Of a DNA stretch of 64,000 nucleotides, positions 33,901 to 42,612 are shown one piece after another. This stretch comes from Sphingobium fuliginis (GTDB taxonomy: Bacteria; Pseudomonadota; Alphaproteobacteria; Sphingomonadales; Sphingomonadaceae). The notes beneath the pieces were generated by a model. It worked only from the letters and a program-made list of their open reading frames with translations, searched no databases and was not told the origin of the DNA. How positions within the stretch are numbered: position 1 is the first letter of the stretch; every line of letters starts with the position of its first letter. The position numbers and the translations under genes were made by a program. The DNA lies in NCBI RefSeq assembly GCF_004152845.1, contig NZ_SEON01000006.1, positions 248,001 through 312,000 of the forward strand, written 5' to 3'.

Positions 33901-34297
33901 GCCGGCACCGGCACCGGGGGCGCAGGCCCCCCTTCCGGCGGCGAGGGGTCTGGCCGTGCTGGTGGTCGATGACGATCCGATGATCGTAGCCGCGACCGAG
34001 GCGCTGCTGGCCAGCCTCGGCCATCGGCCGCTGGCCGCCGCCGAAGGCAGGACCGCCCGAAAGCTCGCGTCCGCAGCCGACGCCGCGCTGGTCGACTTCC
34101 AGCTTGGGACGCAAGAGGACGGCCTTGCCCTGATCGCGGCGCTGCGGCGGGAGCATCCGGGATTGCCCGCCGCGCTGGTCACGGCGGAGGACGATGCGAG
34201 CCTCGCCACCCGCGCCGCCATGCTCGACATCGCCTTCATCGCCAAGCCTGCGGCGCCGGAGGCGATCTCGGCCTTCCTGGCCCGCGTCAGTGGTTGA
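30968..34297 (+). CDS. transporter-linked hybrid histidine kinase, CrbS-like
   Basis: The 1109-residue protein combines a sodium:solute-symporter-like membrane domain (about residues 1-480, 12-13 helices, 'YGAVGSAVRDGWHYLP'), a linker and PAS domain (about 600-730, 'IDAGISVVDADMNLIAWNSQYLDLF'), and a histidine kinase core. The H-box is 'AASHDLLQPLHAAR' with H768; HATPase motifs are 'VLQNFVSNALRYT' and 'GLGLGLALARRIV'. A receiver domain with phospho-acceptor D1043 ends the protein. CrbS kinases of this layout sense acetate or a related small molecule and with CrbR switch on acetyl-CoA synthetase; both partners follow immediately. The last 11 bases overlap the convergent regulator gene. Confidence 0.9.
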   Translation: MSLLSAALLALAIVLLLFGIATIVERRGGLALGRYDVRHGAYALALGVYCSSWTFYGAVGSAVRDGWHYLPIYLAPICLLIVAPRFLRRLAEAVAEEQATTVSDFIAARFGHDVVVARLVTVIALLGTVPYVALQFRSIGSAISIVTGRPVATLTMLTAAWLLALFAMLFGARRFELAGRSEGLVYAIGIESLLKIVALTAVAVLAFVLLGQADPTDLSRGVAILSANFRPERLSIEVGIIFLISAMAVIVLPRQFYMGLVEAREPGDLVGARWGLAAYLGAMALMVLPIALAGASLLRGAQPDLYMLALPGMTGQGIVLALALLGGIAAAASMVVVDSTALATMVSNDLLFPTLLARENGGEAGAGALGRRMLLVRRLSILAIIAAALAWALLVSAEQSLASIGLVAFAAMAQFTPHLILATYAPGRDALAARASLAVGLVIWFYTLALPPILPPAWLDALEGSAADPLRLFGIGAASPLVHGVAWSLGANLLVFGLVAARKVKAPVLPRLGSQRPITDLAELAQLTASFIGEEEAAREFPAAMRGTPIDRRSAQRARTLIARVVGASSARALVASALAGGQMSLSDVTRLLGERGQSLRFSRELLAATFEHIDAGISVVDADMNLIAWNSQYLDLFDFPPGFLRVGVPIAELIRHNGRLGDFGDEDIEFHVRKRLRHMRRGLPHSFERRRKDGRVIKTIGGPMPGGGYVTSFIDITEDARIRDELGRTLAELETRVADRTRELSETNLRLAEATKDKTRFLAAASHDLLQPLHAARLFTAALQREVEGTPHILAERIDSAIMAAEGLLRALLDISKLDAGGVEPSPEPIDLTPFLTSLAEGFAPMAKEKGLRLLTGPLSGHLDTDPGLLRSVLQNFVSNALRYTQQGGILLGVRRRGSMIRIDVVDSGVGIAADQIGTIFGEFTRLGALDVEGLGLGLALARRIVRLLGGRIEVRSVPGKGSRFSLLMPAATGPAAPAPAPGAQAPLPAARGLAVLVVDDDPMIVAATEALLASLGHRPLAAAEGRTARKLASAADAALVDFQLGTQEDGLALIAALRREHPGLPAALVTAEDDASLATRAAMLDIAFIAKPAAPEAISAFLARVSG

Positions 34298-34907
34298 GAT
34301 CGAGCCCCAGCGAGCGCGCGACCAGTGCCGCCTGCGTGCGGTTCTGCACATCCAGCTTGCGCATGATCGCGGTCATATGCGCCTTCACCGTCGCTTCGGT
34401 CACCATGAGGTCGTGCGCGATCTGCTTGTTCAGCTTGCCGTTCAGCACCTCCAGCAGGACCTTCAACTGGGTCGGCGTCAGGGATGCGATCTCCTTCTGG
34501 ACCGCATCCTCGGGTCGCGGCGGAGCGGGCGGGAGCCGGTGGCCGCCCAACGCCCGCGCGATCGCCGCCTCGATCGCGGGCAGGTCGCTATCCTTGGAGA
34601 GGAAGCCGACGGCGCCCAGCGCCTGGGCTTCCTCCGCCGCCTTGGCCCCGTCCGCGCTTGAAACCACCAGGATCGGCACGTCCGGCTGTTCCGCATGCAA
34701 CAGCGCTATGCCCGAATAGCCGACCGCGCCCGGCATCTTCAGGTCGAGCAGGATGAGGCGCAGGCCCGTGGCCCCGCTCGCCGCCTGAACGGCGCCGGCG
34801 AGCGTCCCCGCTTCGATGATGCTGGCCCGCGGAGCGACCTTCATCACCGCCACCGCCAGCGCCTGACGGAAAAGCGGGTGGTCGTCCGCGATGAGAATCG
34901 TTTCTAT
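34287..34907 (-). CDS. LuxR/NarL-type response regulator, CrbR-like, with a non-canonical start
   Basis: The C-terminal half has a LuxR helix-turn-helix ('[40 protein letters not shown]'). The N-terminal half is a receiver with phospho-acceptor Asp in '[10 protein letters not shown]'. The frame extends upstream of the first GTG (34853) through '[20 protein letters not shown]', which contains the conserved acidic pair DD and first beta-strand of every receiver. No ATG, GTG or TTG precedes that part. Candidate starts are ATA at 34907 (sharing bases with the acs TAG stop, behind GGAAGAGG) or ATT at 34898. With ATA the protein is 206 residues. It lies downstream of acs on the same strand and should pair with the CrbS-like kinase. 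Starting at 34853 would remove the acidic pocket. Confidence 0.8.
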   Translation of the reverse strand: METILIADDHPLFRQALAVAVMKVAPRASIIEAGTLAGAVQAASGATGLRLILLDLKMPGAVGYSGIALLHAEQPDVPILVVSSADGAKAAEEAQALGAVGFLSKDSDLPAIEAAIARALGGHRLPPAPPRPEDAVQKEIASLTPTQLKVLLEVLNGKLNKQIAHDLMVTEATVKAHMTAIMRKLDVQNRTQAALVARSLGLDLNH

Positions 34908-36856
34908 TGCGCCTCTTCCAACCGTGGTCTGTTCGCCAGCAGATTATCGACCACGGTGGGATCGGCAAGCGTCGACGTGTCGCCCAGGTTGGAAACGTCG
35001 TTTTCCGCGATCTTCCGCAATATGCGCCGCATGATCTTGCCCGAACGGGTCTTGGGCAGGCCGGGGGCGAACTGCACCACGTCCGGCGATGCGATGGGGC
35101 CTATTTCGCTGCGTACCCAGCGTATCAGCTCGCCGCGCAGGGCGTCGTCCGGCTCGACATCGGCATTGGTGGTGACATAGGCGTAGATGCCCTGCCCCTT
35201 GAGGTCGTGCGGCATGCCGACGACGGCCGCCTCGGCAACCTTGGGATGGGCGACGAGCGCGCTCTCGATCTCCGCCGTGCCCATGCGGTGGCCGGAAACG
35301 TTGATGACATCGTCGATGCGGCCGGTGATCCAATAATAGCCGTCCTCGTCGCGTCGGCATCCGTCGCCGGTGAAATAGCGCCCCGGAAAGGTCGTGAAAT
35401 AGGTCTGGAAGAAGCGGTCATGATCGCCCCAGACGGTGCGCATCTGCCCCGGCCAGCTATCCGCGAGGACGAGGCAGCCTTCGCCCGCCCCCTCGATCAG
35501 CCGCCCGTCGCCATCGACCAGTTCGGGCCTGACCCCGAACATCGGCAACGTCGCGGAGCCCGGCTTGAGCGCGACTGCGCCGGGCAGCGGGCTGATCATC
35601 GCGCCGCCGGTCTCCGTCTGCCACCAGGTGTCGACGATGGGACAACGCCCTTCCCCCACGACATGATGATACCATTCCCATGCCTCGGGATTGATCGGTT
35701 CACCGACGCTGCCCAGCAGCTGCAGGGACTTGCGACTGGTCTTGCGCACCCATTCGTCGCCCTCGCGCATCAGCGCGCGCAGGGCGGTGGGGGCGCCGTA
35801 GAAAATCTCCACGCCGAACTTGTCCACCACCTGCCAGAAGCGGGATGCATCCGGGAAATTGGGCACGCCCTCGAACATCACGGTCGTCGCGCCGTTCATC
35901 AGCGGCCCATAGACGACATAGCTGTGGCCCGTGACCCAGCCGATGTCGGCGGCGCACCAGTAGATCTGGCCGGGGCGATAATCGAACACATATTGGTGCG
36001 TCATCGCCGCCCAGACGGCATAGCCGCCGGTCGTGTGCAGCACGCCCTTCGGCTTGCCCGTCGAACCGGAGGTATAGAGGATGAAGAGCGGGTCTTCCGC
36101 GCCCATCTCCTCCGGCTCGCACTCCGCGGGCTGGGCTTCCACCGCCGTGGCCCAGTCGATGTCGCGCCCCCCGACCATCGCCACATCGGCGCCGGTGCGG
36201 CGCAGCACGATGACGGTATCGACATCCGCGCAATGGGCGAGGGCGGCGTCGACATTCGCCTTCAGCGGAACCTTCCTGCCGCCGCGCAGGCCCTCGTCGG
36301 CGGTGACGACGATGCGGCTCGCGCAATCCTCGATGCGGCCGGCAAGCGCTTCGGGCGAGAAGCCGGCGAAGACGATCGAGTGGATCGCGCCGATCCGCGC
36401 GCAGGCCAGCATCGCGACCGCCGCCTCCGGCACCATGGGAAGATAGAGGGTGACGCGGTCGCCCCGCCTGACGCCCCGCGCCTTCAGCAGATTGGCGAAG
36501 CGGCATACCGCCTCATGCAGCGCGCGATAGCTGATGCGCCGTTCGGGCTCTGCCGGATCGTCGGGCTCCCAGAGGATCGCGATGGCGTCGCCACGCTCCG
36601 CCAGATGGCGGTCGAGGCAATTGGCGGACAGGTTGAGCGTGCCGTCAGCGAACCAGCTTATGCCGAAATCCTCCGCCGAAAAACTGGTCGCCTTCACCTG
36701 GCTGAAAGGACGCATCCAGTCCAGGCGCTGCGCCTCCTCCGCCCAGAAGCCATCCGGATCGGTGATCGAGCGCGCATACATCTGCCGGTATCGCGCGGCG
36801 TCGACCAGCGCTTCGTTCGCCCAGTGGTTGGGAACGGGGTAAATGCCCTGGTCCAT
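34904..36856 (-). CDS. acs: acetyl-CoA synthetase (AMP-forming)
   Basis: The 650-residue enzyme activates acetate with ATP and CoA, giving acetyl-CoA, AMP and PPi. Motifs: P-loop-like '[11 protein letters not shown]', 'WWQTETGG', 'YFTGDG' and C-terminal '[11 protein letters not shown]' with the regulatory lysine K607. The family length is about 650, so the ATG at 36856 behind GGAGAGGAG is right. It is divergent from the porin gene and followed by the regulator gene. CrbS/CrbR control of acs is documented in other proteobacteria, and propionate is a minor substrate of the family. Confidence 0.95.
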   Translation of the reverse strand: MDQGIYPVPNHWANEALVDAARYRQMYARSITDPDGFWAEEAQRLDWMRPFSQVKATSFSAEDFGISWFADGTLNLSANCLDRHLAERGDAIAILWEPDDPAEPERRISYRALHEAVCRFANLLKARGVRRGDRVTLYLPMVPEAAVAMLACARIGAIHSIVFAGFSPEALAGRIEDCASRIVVTADEGLRGGRKVPLKANVDAALAHCADVDTVIVLRRTGADVAMVGGRDIDWATAVEAQPAECEPEEMGAEDPLFILYTSGSTGKPKGVLHTTGGYAVWAAMTHQYVFDYRPGQIYWCAADIGWVTGHSYVVYGPLMNGATTVMFEGVPNFPDASRFWQVVDKFGVEIFYGAPTALRALMREGDEWVRKTSRKSLQLLGSVGEPINPEAWEWYHHVVGEGRCPIVDTWWQTETGGAMISPLPGAVALKPGSATLPMFGVRPELVDGDGRLIEGAGEGCLVLADSWPGQMRTVWGDHDRFFQTYFTTFPGRYFTGDGCRRDEDGYYWITGRIDDVINVSGHRMGTAEIESALVAHPKVAEAAVVGMPHDLKGQGIYAYVTTNADVEPDDALRGELIRWVRSEIGPIASPDVVQFAPGLPKTRSGKIMRRILRKIAENDVSNLGDTSTLADPTVVDNLLANRPRLEEAQ

Positions 36857-37035
36857 AGTCTCGCACTCCTCTCCTTGATCGCTACCGATCCGTGGGCGGC
36901 ATCCTAATTGCCGCAGGCGCACATCGGACCCCCGACGAAGGTCGAACATGTCCGACCATGGTTCGGCTGTCGCGCCACGGCGGCATGCGCGATCCTGACC
37001 ATAGCCGGAACACAAGCCGGATCCTGGAGAGGTCG
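36857..37035. promoter_or_regulatory. divergent acs / porin control region
   Basis: The 179-base gap between acs and the divergent porin gene carries overlapping dyads: CGAAC at 36943-36947 with GTTCG at 36961-36965 (13-base spacer), and GGTCG (36940-36944) with CGACC (36953-36957). These lie about 85 bases before acs and are candidate binding sites for the CrbR-like regulator. This is inferred from symmetry and position only. Confidence 0.45.
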
Positions 37036-38478
37036 ATGCCAAAGCCGAACAGGCCATTATTGCGCGTGCTGCTGGGGGCGAGCGCGCTCGCCGCGCCCCA
37101 GTTGGCCGGCGCGCAGACCATGAAGGAGGCGGATCTCGCCGCGCGTCTGGAACGGATGGAGAGCGAGATCACCCAGCTCCGGACGGAACTCGCCGCCGCG
37201 CGCAGCCAGCAGGACGAAACCCGCGCCGCCGCCGCCGACGCCACCCGCAAGAGCCAGGAGGCTTCGGCGCAGATGAGCCGACTGGCGGACGGCACGCCCA
37301 GGCTTGGCTTCCGCTCTGGCAATAGCAATGTCGTCCTGTCCGGCTATGTGAAGCTGCTCGCGAGCAGCGCCCGCTACAGCGGCGGCGACGATCCGAGCAA
37401 CACGCTGGGGCGCGACCTCTATCTGCCGCAGTCCATTCCCGTCTTCAATCCCGCCTCCCCGACTTCCCCCACCCATGTCACCGATTTCTCGGCCAAGCAG
37501 ACGCGCTTCTGGGTGGATGCCACGACCAAGCTCGGCAAGCATGCGCTGAAGGCCTATATCGAATTCGACTTCCAGGCCGCGCCCGGCACGCCCCAGGCGC
37601 TGGGCCAGGGCACGCAGCGCACGACCAACGCCTATGACCTCGCCATGCGGCGCGCCTTCATCCAGCTCGATCGCTGGACCTTCGGGCAGGATTTCACCAA
37701 TTTTTCCAACCCCGCAATCTTCCCGGAGAGCACCGACTATGTCGGGGGCGTCGACGGCCTGATCTTCGTGCGCCAGCCGATGGTGCGCTACAGCCTTCCG
37801 CTGGGCCACGGCCTCACCTTCCATCTGGCGGCGGAAAATCCGGAAACGGCTTCCGCCACCGTCGGCGCACCCGCCCTCGTCGAAAATGGCGAGGACCATG
37901 CGCCCGACATCACCGGGCGGCTGGAATATGCGGGCGGGTTCGGTTTCCTCGACCTTGCGGTGCTGGGCCGCCAGTTGCGCGTCGACAATGCGAAAACGGG
38001 CGCAGCCCATATCGTCGATTCCCGCCTGGGATGGGGCATCAGCGCCGCCGGCAAGATCTTCCTGGACGACAGGCATGGCAGCGACATCCGGTTCCAGGCA
38101 AGCTATGGCGAAGGGATCGGCCGCTATCTCGGCCTGAACTTCGGCACGGACGCGGTCCTCCAGGCCAATGGGGAACTCGCCCGCGTCCGCAACCTCGCAT
38201 TGTTCGGCGCGGGCCGCTATGCGCTGGACGACCAATGGCGCGTCAACCTGATCGCCAGCTATCAGCGCATCTCCTACGCCGACGATCTCGATCCGGCGAC
38301 GACTTCGGGCATAGCGATGTTCAATCGCCAGGCGTGGAGCGTCGCCGGCAACCTCTTCTATTCCCCGGTGAAGAACGTCGATCTCGGCATCGAGTACCGG
38401 CATGGCGAGCGCCGGCTCGTCAACGATCTCAACGGCCATGTCGACCGGTTCGACGTCGCGGCGAAATATAATTTCTGA
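37036..38478 (+). CDS. DcaP-like outer-membrane porin
   Basis: The 480-residue protein has a signal peptide ('[16 protein letters not shown]'), an N-terminal periplasmic coiled coil ('[26 protein letters not shown]') and a 16-strand barrel ('[22 protein letters not shown]', ending '[11 protein letters not shown]' with terminal Phe). DcaP-type porins form trimers and take up dicarboxylates and other small acids. The ATG at 37036 stands behind GGAGAGG. The neighbouring acs and MHS transporter suggest a carboxylate entry route. Termini and length fit a complete gene. Confidence 0.88.
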   Translation: MPKPNRPLLRVLLGASALAAPQLAGAQTMKEADLAARLERMESEITQLRTELAAARSQQDETRAAAADATRKSQEASAQMSRLADGTPRLGFRSGNSNVVLSGYVKLLASSARYSGGDDPSNTLGRDLYLPQSIPVFNPASPTSPTHVTDFSAKQTRFWVDATTKLGKHALKAYIEFDFQAAPGTPQALGQGTQRTTNAYDLAMRRAFIQLDRWTFGQDFTNFSNPAIFPESTDYVGGVDGLIFVRQPMVRYSLPLGHGLTFHLAAENPETASATVGAPALVENGEDHAPDITGRLEYAGGFGFLDLAVLGRQLRVDNAKTGAAHIVDSRLGWGISAAGKIFLDDRHGSDIRFQASYGEGIGRYLGLNFGTDAVLQANGELARVRNLALFGAGRYALDDQWRVNLIASYQRISYADDLDPATTSGIAMFNRQAWSVAGNLFYSPVKNVDLGIEYRHGERRLVNDLNGHVDRFDVAAKYNF

Positions 38479-38492
38479 CAGGAGGGACGGTT

Positions 38493-40241
38493 ATGGCTTC
38501 GACATATGACGGACTGCCAAAACATCATGAAGCGACGCGAAGCGAAAAGCTGATCATCACCGCCAGCTCGCTCGGCACCGTGTTCGAATGGTATGATTTC
38601 TACCTCTACGGGCTGCTGACCGCGATCATCGCGGCGCAGTTCCTGACGGGCCTCAACCCGACCACCTCCTTCATCATGGCGCTGCTGATCTTCGCGTCGG
38701 GGTTCATCGTCCGTCCCTTCGGCGCCCTCGTCTTCGGCCGCATCGGCGACCTGTTCGGGCGGCGCTACACCTTCATCATCACGCTGCTGGTCATGGGCCT
38801 GTCCACCTTCCTGGTCGGGTGCCTTCCCACCTACAAGTCGGTCGGCGTCGCCGCGCCGATCATGCTGGTGGTGCTGCGCATGTTCCAAGGGCTGGCGCTG
38901 GGCGGCGAATATGGCGGCGCGGCGACCTATGTCGCGGAGCATGCGCCCGACAACCGGCGGGGCTTCTACACGAGCTGGATTCAGATCACCGCGACCGCAG
39001 GGCTCGCCATGGCGCTGCTGATCGTGATCACCGTCCGATCGCCCATCACGGGCGTGGGCGAGGAAGCGTTCAAGGAATGGGGCTGGCGCATTCCCTATCT
39101 GGTCTCCGGCCTGTTCCTCGTCCTTGGCCTTTGGCTGCGCCTGAAGCTGCATGAATCGCCCGTTTTCCAGAAAATGAAGGCGGAGGGCACAGGCTCCAAG
39201 TCCCCGATCAAGGAAGCCTTCGGTGAGTGGAAGAACCTCAGGATCGTCTTCATCGCCTTTTTCGGCGCGATCGCGGGCCAGGCGGTGGTCTGGTATTGCG
39301 GCCAGCTCTACGCGCTGTTCTTCCTGGAGAAGATGCTGAAGATCGACGGCCTGACCGCCAACACGCTCATCATCATCGCGCTCCTCATGGCAGCGCCCTT
39401 CTTCCTGTTCTTCGGCTGGCTGTCCGACCGCATCGGCCGCAAGCCCATCATCCTTTCGGGCTGCGCCCTGGCCGCGCTGACGCTGTTCCCGGTCTTCCAC
39501 CTGCTCACCGACGCCGCCAATCCGGCGCTGGCCCGGGCACAGGCAGCCGCCCCGGTCACGGTCACGGCCGACCCGGCGGAATGTTCTTCCCAGTTCGATC
39601 CGGTCGGCGCGAACAAGTTCGACACGACAAGCTGCGACATCGTCAAGAACGCACTGGCCAAGGCGGGCGTCAACTACACCAACGTCGTCGCCGCGCCCGG
39701 CACAGTCGCAACGGTCGCGGTCGGCGGCAGGCGCTTCACGGCGCCCGACCCGTCCCGGCTTTCGGGCGACGCGAAGAAGGCGGCCATCGCGCCCTTCACC
39801 GCCCAACTGATCGGCGCGCCCGCCAGCCCGGCCAGGGCGGCGGAGGGCGACAAGCCTGCCGTCGCGGCGCGCCCTGCCGTCGAGGGTGAACTCGCCAGGG
39901 TCGGCTATCCCGGCAAGGCGAACCCGGCCGAGATCAACAAGCCGCTCGTCGTCGCCCTGCTCTTCTACCTCGTGCTGCTGGTGACGATGGTCTATGGTCC
40001 GATCGCCGCCATGCTGGTCGAACTGTTCCCCAGCCGCATCCGCTACTCCTCCATGTCGCTGCCCTATCACATCGGCAATGGCTGGCTGGGCGGGCTGCTT
40101 CCGGCGATCGGCTTCGCGATGGTCGCGGCGACCGGGGACATCTATTACGGTATCTGGTACCCGGTGGTGGTGGCGGCGGCGACCGTCGTCCTGGGAATGA
40201 TCTTCCTGCCCGAAACCTTCCGGCGCAATATCGACGCCTAA
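38493..40241 (+). CDS. MHS-type MFS transporter with a large extra loop
   Basis: The 582-residue inner-membrane protein has the MHS signature ('GTVFEWYDFYLYG', 'GDLFGRRYTF', 'GLALGGEYGGAATYVAEHAP') and 12 helices. About 140 residues (roughly 340-480) are inserted between the helix ending near 'FPVFHLLTD' and the one beginning 'PLVVALLFYL'. This extra part is Ala/Pro-rich with one Cys pair-like spacing ('ECSSQFDPVG' and 'TTSCDIV') and is not seen in ordinary MHS proteins of about 430 residues. It follows the porin gene by 14 bases behind GGAGGG, so both are probably one operon, importing a short organic acid (inference). Confidence 0.88.
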   Translation: MASTYDGLPKHHEATRSEKLIITASSLGTVFEWYDFYLYGLLTAIIAAQFLTGLNPTTSFIMALLIFASGFIVRPFGALVFGRIGDLFGRRYTFIITLLVMGLSTFLVGCLPTYKSVGVAAPIMLVVLRMFQGLALGGEYGGAATYVAEHAPDNRRGFYTSWIQITATAGLAMALLIVITVRSPITGVGEEAFKEWGWRIPYLVSGLFLVLGLWLRLKLHESPVFQKMKAEGTGSKSPIKEAFGEWKNLRIVFIAFFGAIAGQAVVWYCGQLYALFFLEKMLKIDGLTANTLIIIALLMAAPFFLFFGWLSDRIGRKPIILSGCALAALTLFPVFHLLTDAANPALARAQAAAPVTVTADPAECSSQFDPVGANKFDTTSCDIVKNALAKAGVNYTNVVAAPGTVATVAVGGRRFTAPDPSRLSGDAKKAAIAPFTAQLIGAPASPARAAEGDKPAVAARPAVEGELARVGYPGKANPAEINKPLVVALLFYLVLLVTMVYGPIAAMLVELFPSRIRYSSMSLPYHIGNGWLGGLLPAIGFAMVAATGDIYYGIWYPVVVAAATVVLGMIFLPETFRRNIDA

Positions 40242-40242
40242 G

Positions 40243-40286
40243 GCGTTTTCCCAGCAGACGGGATCATCTGCTGGCTTGGAAAACGC
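40243..40286. repeat. imperfect hairpin / dispersed-repeat copy after the MHS gene
   Basis: GCGTTTTCC (40243-40251) pairs with GGAAAACGC (40278-40286), and CCAGCAGA (40251-40258) with TCTGCTGG (40267-40274). Together they make a long interrupted stem just past the stop. The right arm continues as GCGGTAAAGCAAAGGCCTGGAG, which closely matches a second site at 44929-44955. Two copies in 5 kb suggest an intergenic repeat family that also acts as a terminator. Confidence 0.6.
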
Positions 40287-40407
40287 GGTAAAGCAAAGGC
40301 CTGGAGGTTCCCTGCCGGCGCACCCTGATCCTTCCAGATTGTCGAGGATCAAGGTGCGCCGTCGGTCCGACAGCTACTCTGGCGCCGTTGACAAGGGAGA
40401 CAGTTTC

Positions 40408-40926
40408 ATGACCGACGCCAAGACCATCCTCAGCCTGCCGACCCGGTCGGGCCTCCAGCTCCATGTCCGGCCTGCGGAGGAAAGCGACGAGACGCTGCTC
40501 GCGGCCTTTTTCGACAAGGTCAGCGACGAGGACCGACGCTTCCGCTTCTTTTCCGCCGTGCCCCATGTCGGTCATGAGCAACTCGACCCGCTGATCCATG
40601 CCGACCATTTCCGCAGCGAAAGCATCCTGGCGTTCGATGGCGCCACGGGCGAACTCGTCGCCTCCGGCATCCTGGCCTGCGACAATGCGATGGACACGGC
40701 CGAAGTCGCCGTATCGGTGCGCGGGGATTATAAGGGCCGGGGCGTCGGCTGGGCGGTGCTCGACCATCTGGCCGGCGAGGCGCAGAAGCGCGGCGTGCGG
40801 CGGGTGATCTCGATCGAGAGCCGCGACAATCACGGCACCATAGAATTGGAGCGGGAAAAGGGCTTTGCGGTCGAACCGGTGGAAGGCGATCCGACGCTGG
40901 TCATCCTCGCCAGATCATTTCGCTGA
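40408..40926 (+). CDS. GNAT-family N-acetyltransferase
   Basis: The 172-residue protein starts at ATG 40408 (behind GGGAG). It has the GNAT fold: 'LHVRPAEESDETLLAAFFDKV', the acetyl-CoA loop 'VSVRGDYKGRGVGWAVLDHL' (R/Q-x-x-G-x-G/A) and 'ESRDNHGTIELEREKGF'. It resembles the small stand-alone acetyltransferases related to the Pat/YfiQ catalytic domain, which acetylate acetyl-CoA synthetase in other bacteria. Proximity to acs makes that an attractive guess, but it is only a guess. Confidence 0.85.
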   Translation: MTDAKTILSLPTRSGLQLHVRPAEESDETLLAAFFDKVSDEDRRFRFFSAVPHVGHEQLDPLIHADHFRSESILAFDGATGELVASGILACDNAMDTAEVAVSVRGDYKGRGVGWAVLDHLAGEAQKRGVRRVISIESRDNHGTIELEREKGFAVEPVEGDPTLVILARSFR

Positions 40927-40943
40927 ACGGGCAAACCAGATGC

Positions 40944-40980
40944 CGCGGGAGCGGCGTCCCGATGGGGCGCCGCTCCCGCG
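40944..40980. terminator. bidirectional terminator between GNAT and beta-barrel genes
   Basis: A 13-bp perfect stem, CGCGGGAGCGGCG (40944-40956) with its complement at 40968-40980, with a CCC/GGG inner loop. It lies between convergent genes, so it can end both transcripts. Confidence 0.65.
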
Positions 40981-40986
40981 TCCAAG

Positions 40987-41574
40987 TCAGAAGCGATAGC
41001 CGACGACCAGCGCAGCCTGGTGGCGCTCGGGCTTCACGTCGAAGACGCGCTCATAGCTCGAATAGCGATATTCGAGGCGGGCAAGGAAACCCATCACATT
41101 GGTTTCGACGCCAGCGCCCAGACGATAGCCCTGAAGGTTGCCCGAGGCGGTCTGGATCGTGGCGCCGTTCTGATAGGAACCCTTGGCGCGGGCGTTGGTG
41201 TAGCCGCCCTTGGCATAGAGCATCACATTTTCGGCAACCTGGCCGCCGATGCGAATGCCGGCATAGAGATCGCGGCCGGTGCGCGCGCTGACGCGATCGC
41301 CGGCGACGAAGACGTCGGTGCTCGAATCCTTGGTGTCGGAATCGGCATATTCGCCTTCAATGCCGAACACCGCGCCCCGCAGGTTGATGTCATAGCCGAT
41401 GACGCCGCCATAGAGCAGCCCGGTGTCATGCGCGTCCGCGCCGAGATCGGCATGGTCGGCACCCACGACGGCGCCGACATAGGGGCCGGAGAAGTTGGAG
41501 CGCACCGCGTCCTGCGCGAAGGCGGGAGAGGCGAAAGAAGCCGCGACGGCGGCGATGGCGATGATCTTCTTCAA
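40987..41574 (-). CDS. outer-membrane beta-barrel protein (OmpW/Omp25 type)
   Basis: The 195-residue protein has a signal peptide ('AIAAVAASFASPAFA') and an eight-stranded barrel ('GPYVGAVVGADHADLG', 'GVIGYDINLRGAVFGIEGEYAD', 'LARLEYRYSSYERVF'), ending 'ALVVGYRF'. This is the Omp25/Omp31-type family of small porin-like proteins of alphaproteobacteria. Role unknown. Confidence 0.88.
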   Translation of the reverse strand: MKKIIAIAAVAASFASPAFAQDAVRSNFSGPYVGAVVGADHADLGADAHDTGLLYGGVIGYDINLRGAVFGIEGEYADSDTKDSSTDVFVAGDRVSARTGRDLYAGIRIGGQVAENVMLYAKGGYTNARAKGSYQNGATIQTASGNLQGYRLGAGVETNVMGFLARLEYRYSSYERVFDVKPERHQAALVVGYRF

Positions 41575-41718
41575 GTCAATATCCTTCGAGAAGCTTCGAA
41601 ATCCAGAGGGTGCCGCACTTAGAATTCGAATAGTCCCGCGTAAACCGCCGGTCGGTCTTCATTGGTCGCAACAGCTTGTCCTTGTTGCACAATTGCACCA
41701 GCGACGTCGCCGATAAGC

Positions 41719-41769
41719 CCGTATGACGGACGATCCTTCTCATCGGATCGTGAGGCCGGGATTTTTTTA
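41719..41769 (+). terminator. orphan rho-independent terminator, possible small-RNA end
   Basis: ACGATCC (41731-41737) pairs with GGATCGT (41746-41752), and outer CCCG (41719-41722) with CGGG (41758-41761), followed by A and a run of seven T (41763-41769) on the plus strand. No plus-strand gene lies upstream: the flanking genes (40987-41574 and 41860-42540) are both on the minus strand. It may terminate a plus-strand small RNA starting after about 41575. Confidence 0.4.
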
Positions 41770-41859
41770 TGAGAGGACGGAACCATTATTGCTGTTGTTC
41801 GTGCAGGCGCATTCCCATGCCGCGCTGACCCTGTTCATGGGTCACCCCGGACGTTTGCG

Positions 41860-42540
41860 CTATCGGGACGCTCTTTTCGTGGCGAACCAGATGACGTGCC
41901 GTGGCCCCTTGCCGTTGCTGCGGGCGCGCACGGCAACCTCTTCGACCGTCAGGCCAGCGCGGGAAAGGCGGCGGGTGAAGCTCGCATCGGGAGCGGCGGA
42001 CCAGATCGCCAATATGCCGCCGGGCCTGAGCGCGGCGATCGCAGCCGCGATCCCCTGCGCCGAATAGAGACGGTCGTTCGCCTGGCGCACTAAGCCGTCC
42101 GGCCCATTGTCGACGTCGAGCAGGATGGCGTCGTACAGCCCCCGCGCCGTGCCGATCAGATCGGCCACATCAGCCTGGACCAGCCGCACGCGCGGATCGT
42201 CCAGGCAACCCGCGGCCAGTTCCGCCATCGGCCCGCGCGCCCACTGGATGATCTCCGGCACCAGTTCCGCCACGGTGACGGTTGCCGTGCCGTCGAGCGC
42301 CGCCAGCGCCGCGCGCAACGTGAAGCCCATGCCATAGCCGCCGATCAGCAGATGCGGGCGCGCCCGGCCGCGCAGCCGTTCGCAGCTCAGATTGGCGAGC
42401 GCCTCTTCCGACCCGCTCATCCGGCTGCTCATCAGTTCGTTGCGGTCGAGCACGATCATGAAATCCCCGCCTCGGCGATAGAGGGTCAGTTCCTCCCCGC
42501 CGGGAACCTGCGCCGTTCCGATGAATTCGCGTGCCTGCAT
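41860..42540 (-). CDS. spermidine-synthase-like methyltransferase
   Basis: The 226-residue protein starts at ATG 42540. The Rossmann part has 'LLIGGYGMGFTLRAALAAL' (SAM/nucleotide binding glycines), 'VTVAELVPEIIQWARGP' and 'ARGLYDAILLDVDNGPDGLV'. It matches the spermidine/spermine-synthase-like branch that lacks the full polyamine-binding set. It may be a methyltransferase or aminopropyltransferase of unknown substrate. It is divergent from the exoribonuclease gene. Confidence 0.8.
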   Translation of the reverse strand: MQAREFIGTAQVPGGEELTLYRRGGDFMIVLDRNELMSSRMSGSEEALANLSCERLRGRARPHLLIGGYGMGFTLRAALAALDGTATVTVAELVPEIIQWARGPMAELAAGCLDDPRVRLVQADVADLIGTARGLYDAILLDVDNGPDGLVRQANDRLYSAQGIAAAIAALRPGGILAIWSAAPDASFTRRLSRAGLTVEEVAVRARSNGKGPRHVIWFATKRASR

Positions 42541-42612
42541 ACCAACTACTCCCGGCGGGTCCGCCGCCAGCGGGGGCTTTACGGCAATGCGGCGCGGCGT
42601 CAAAGGAGCGAG

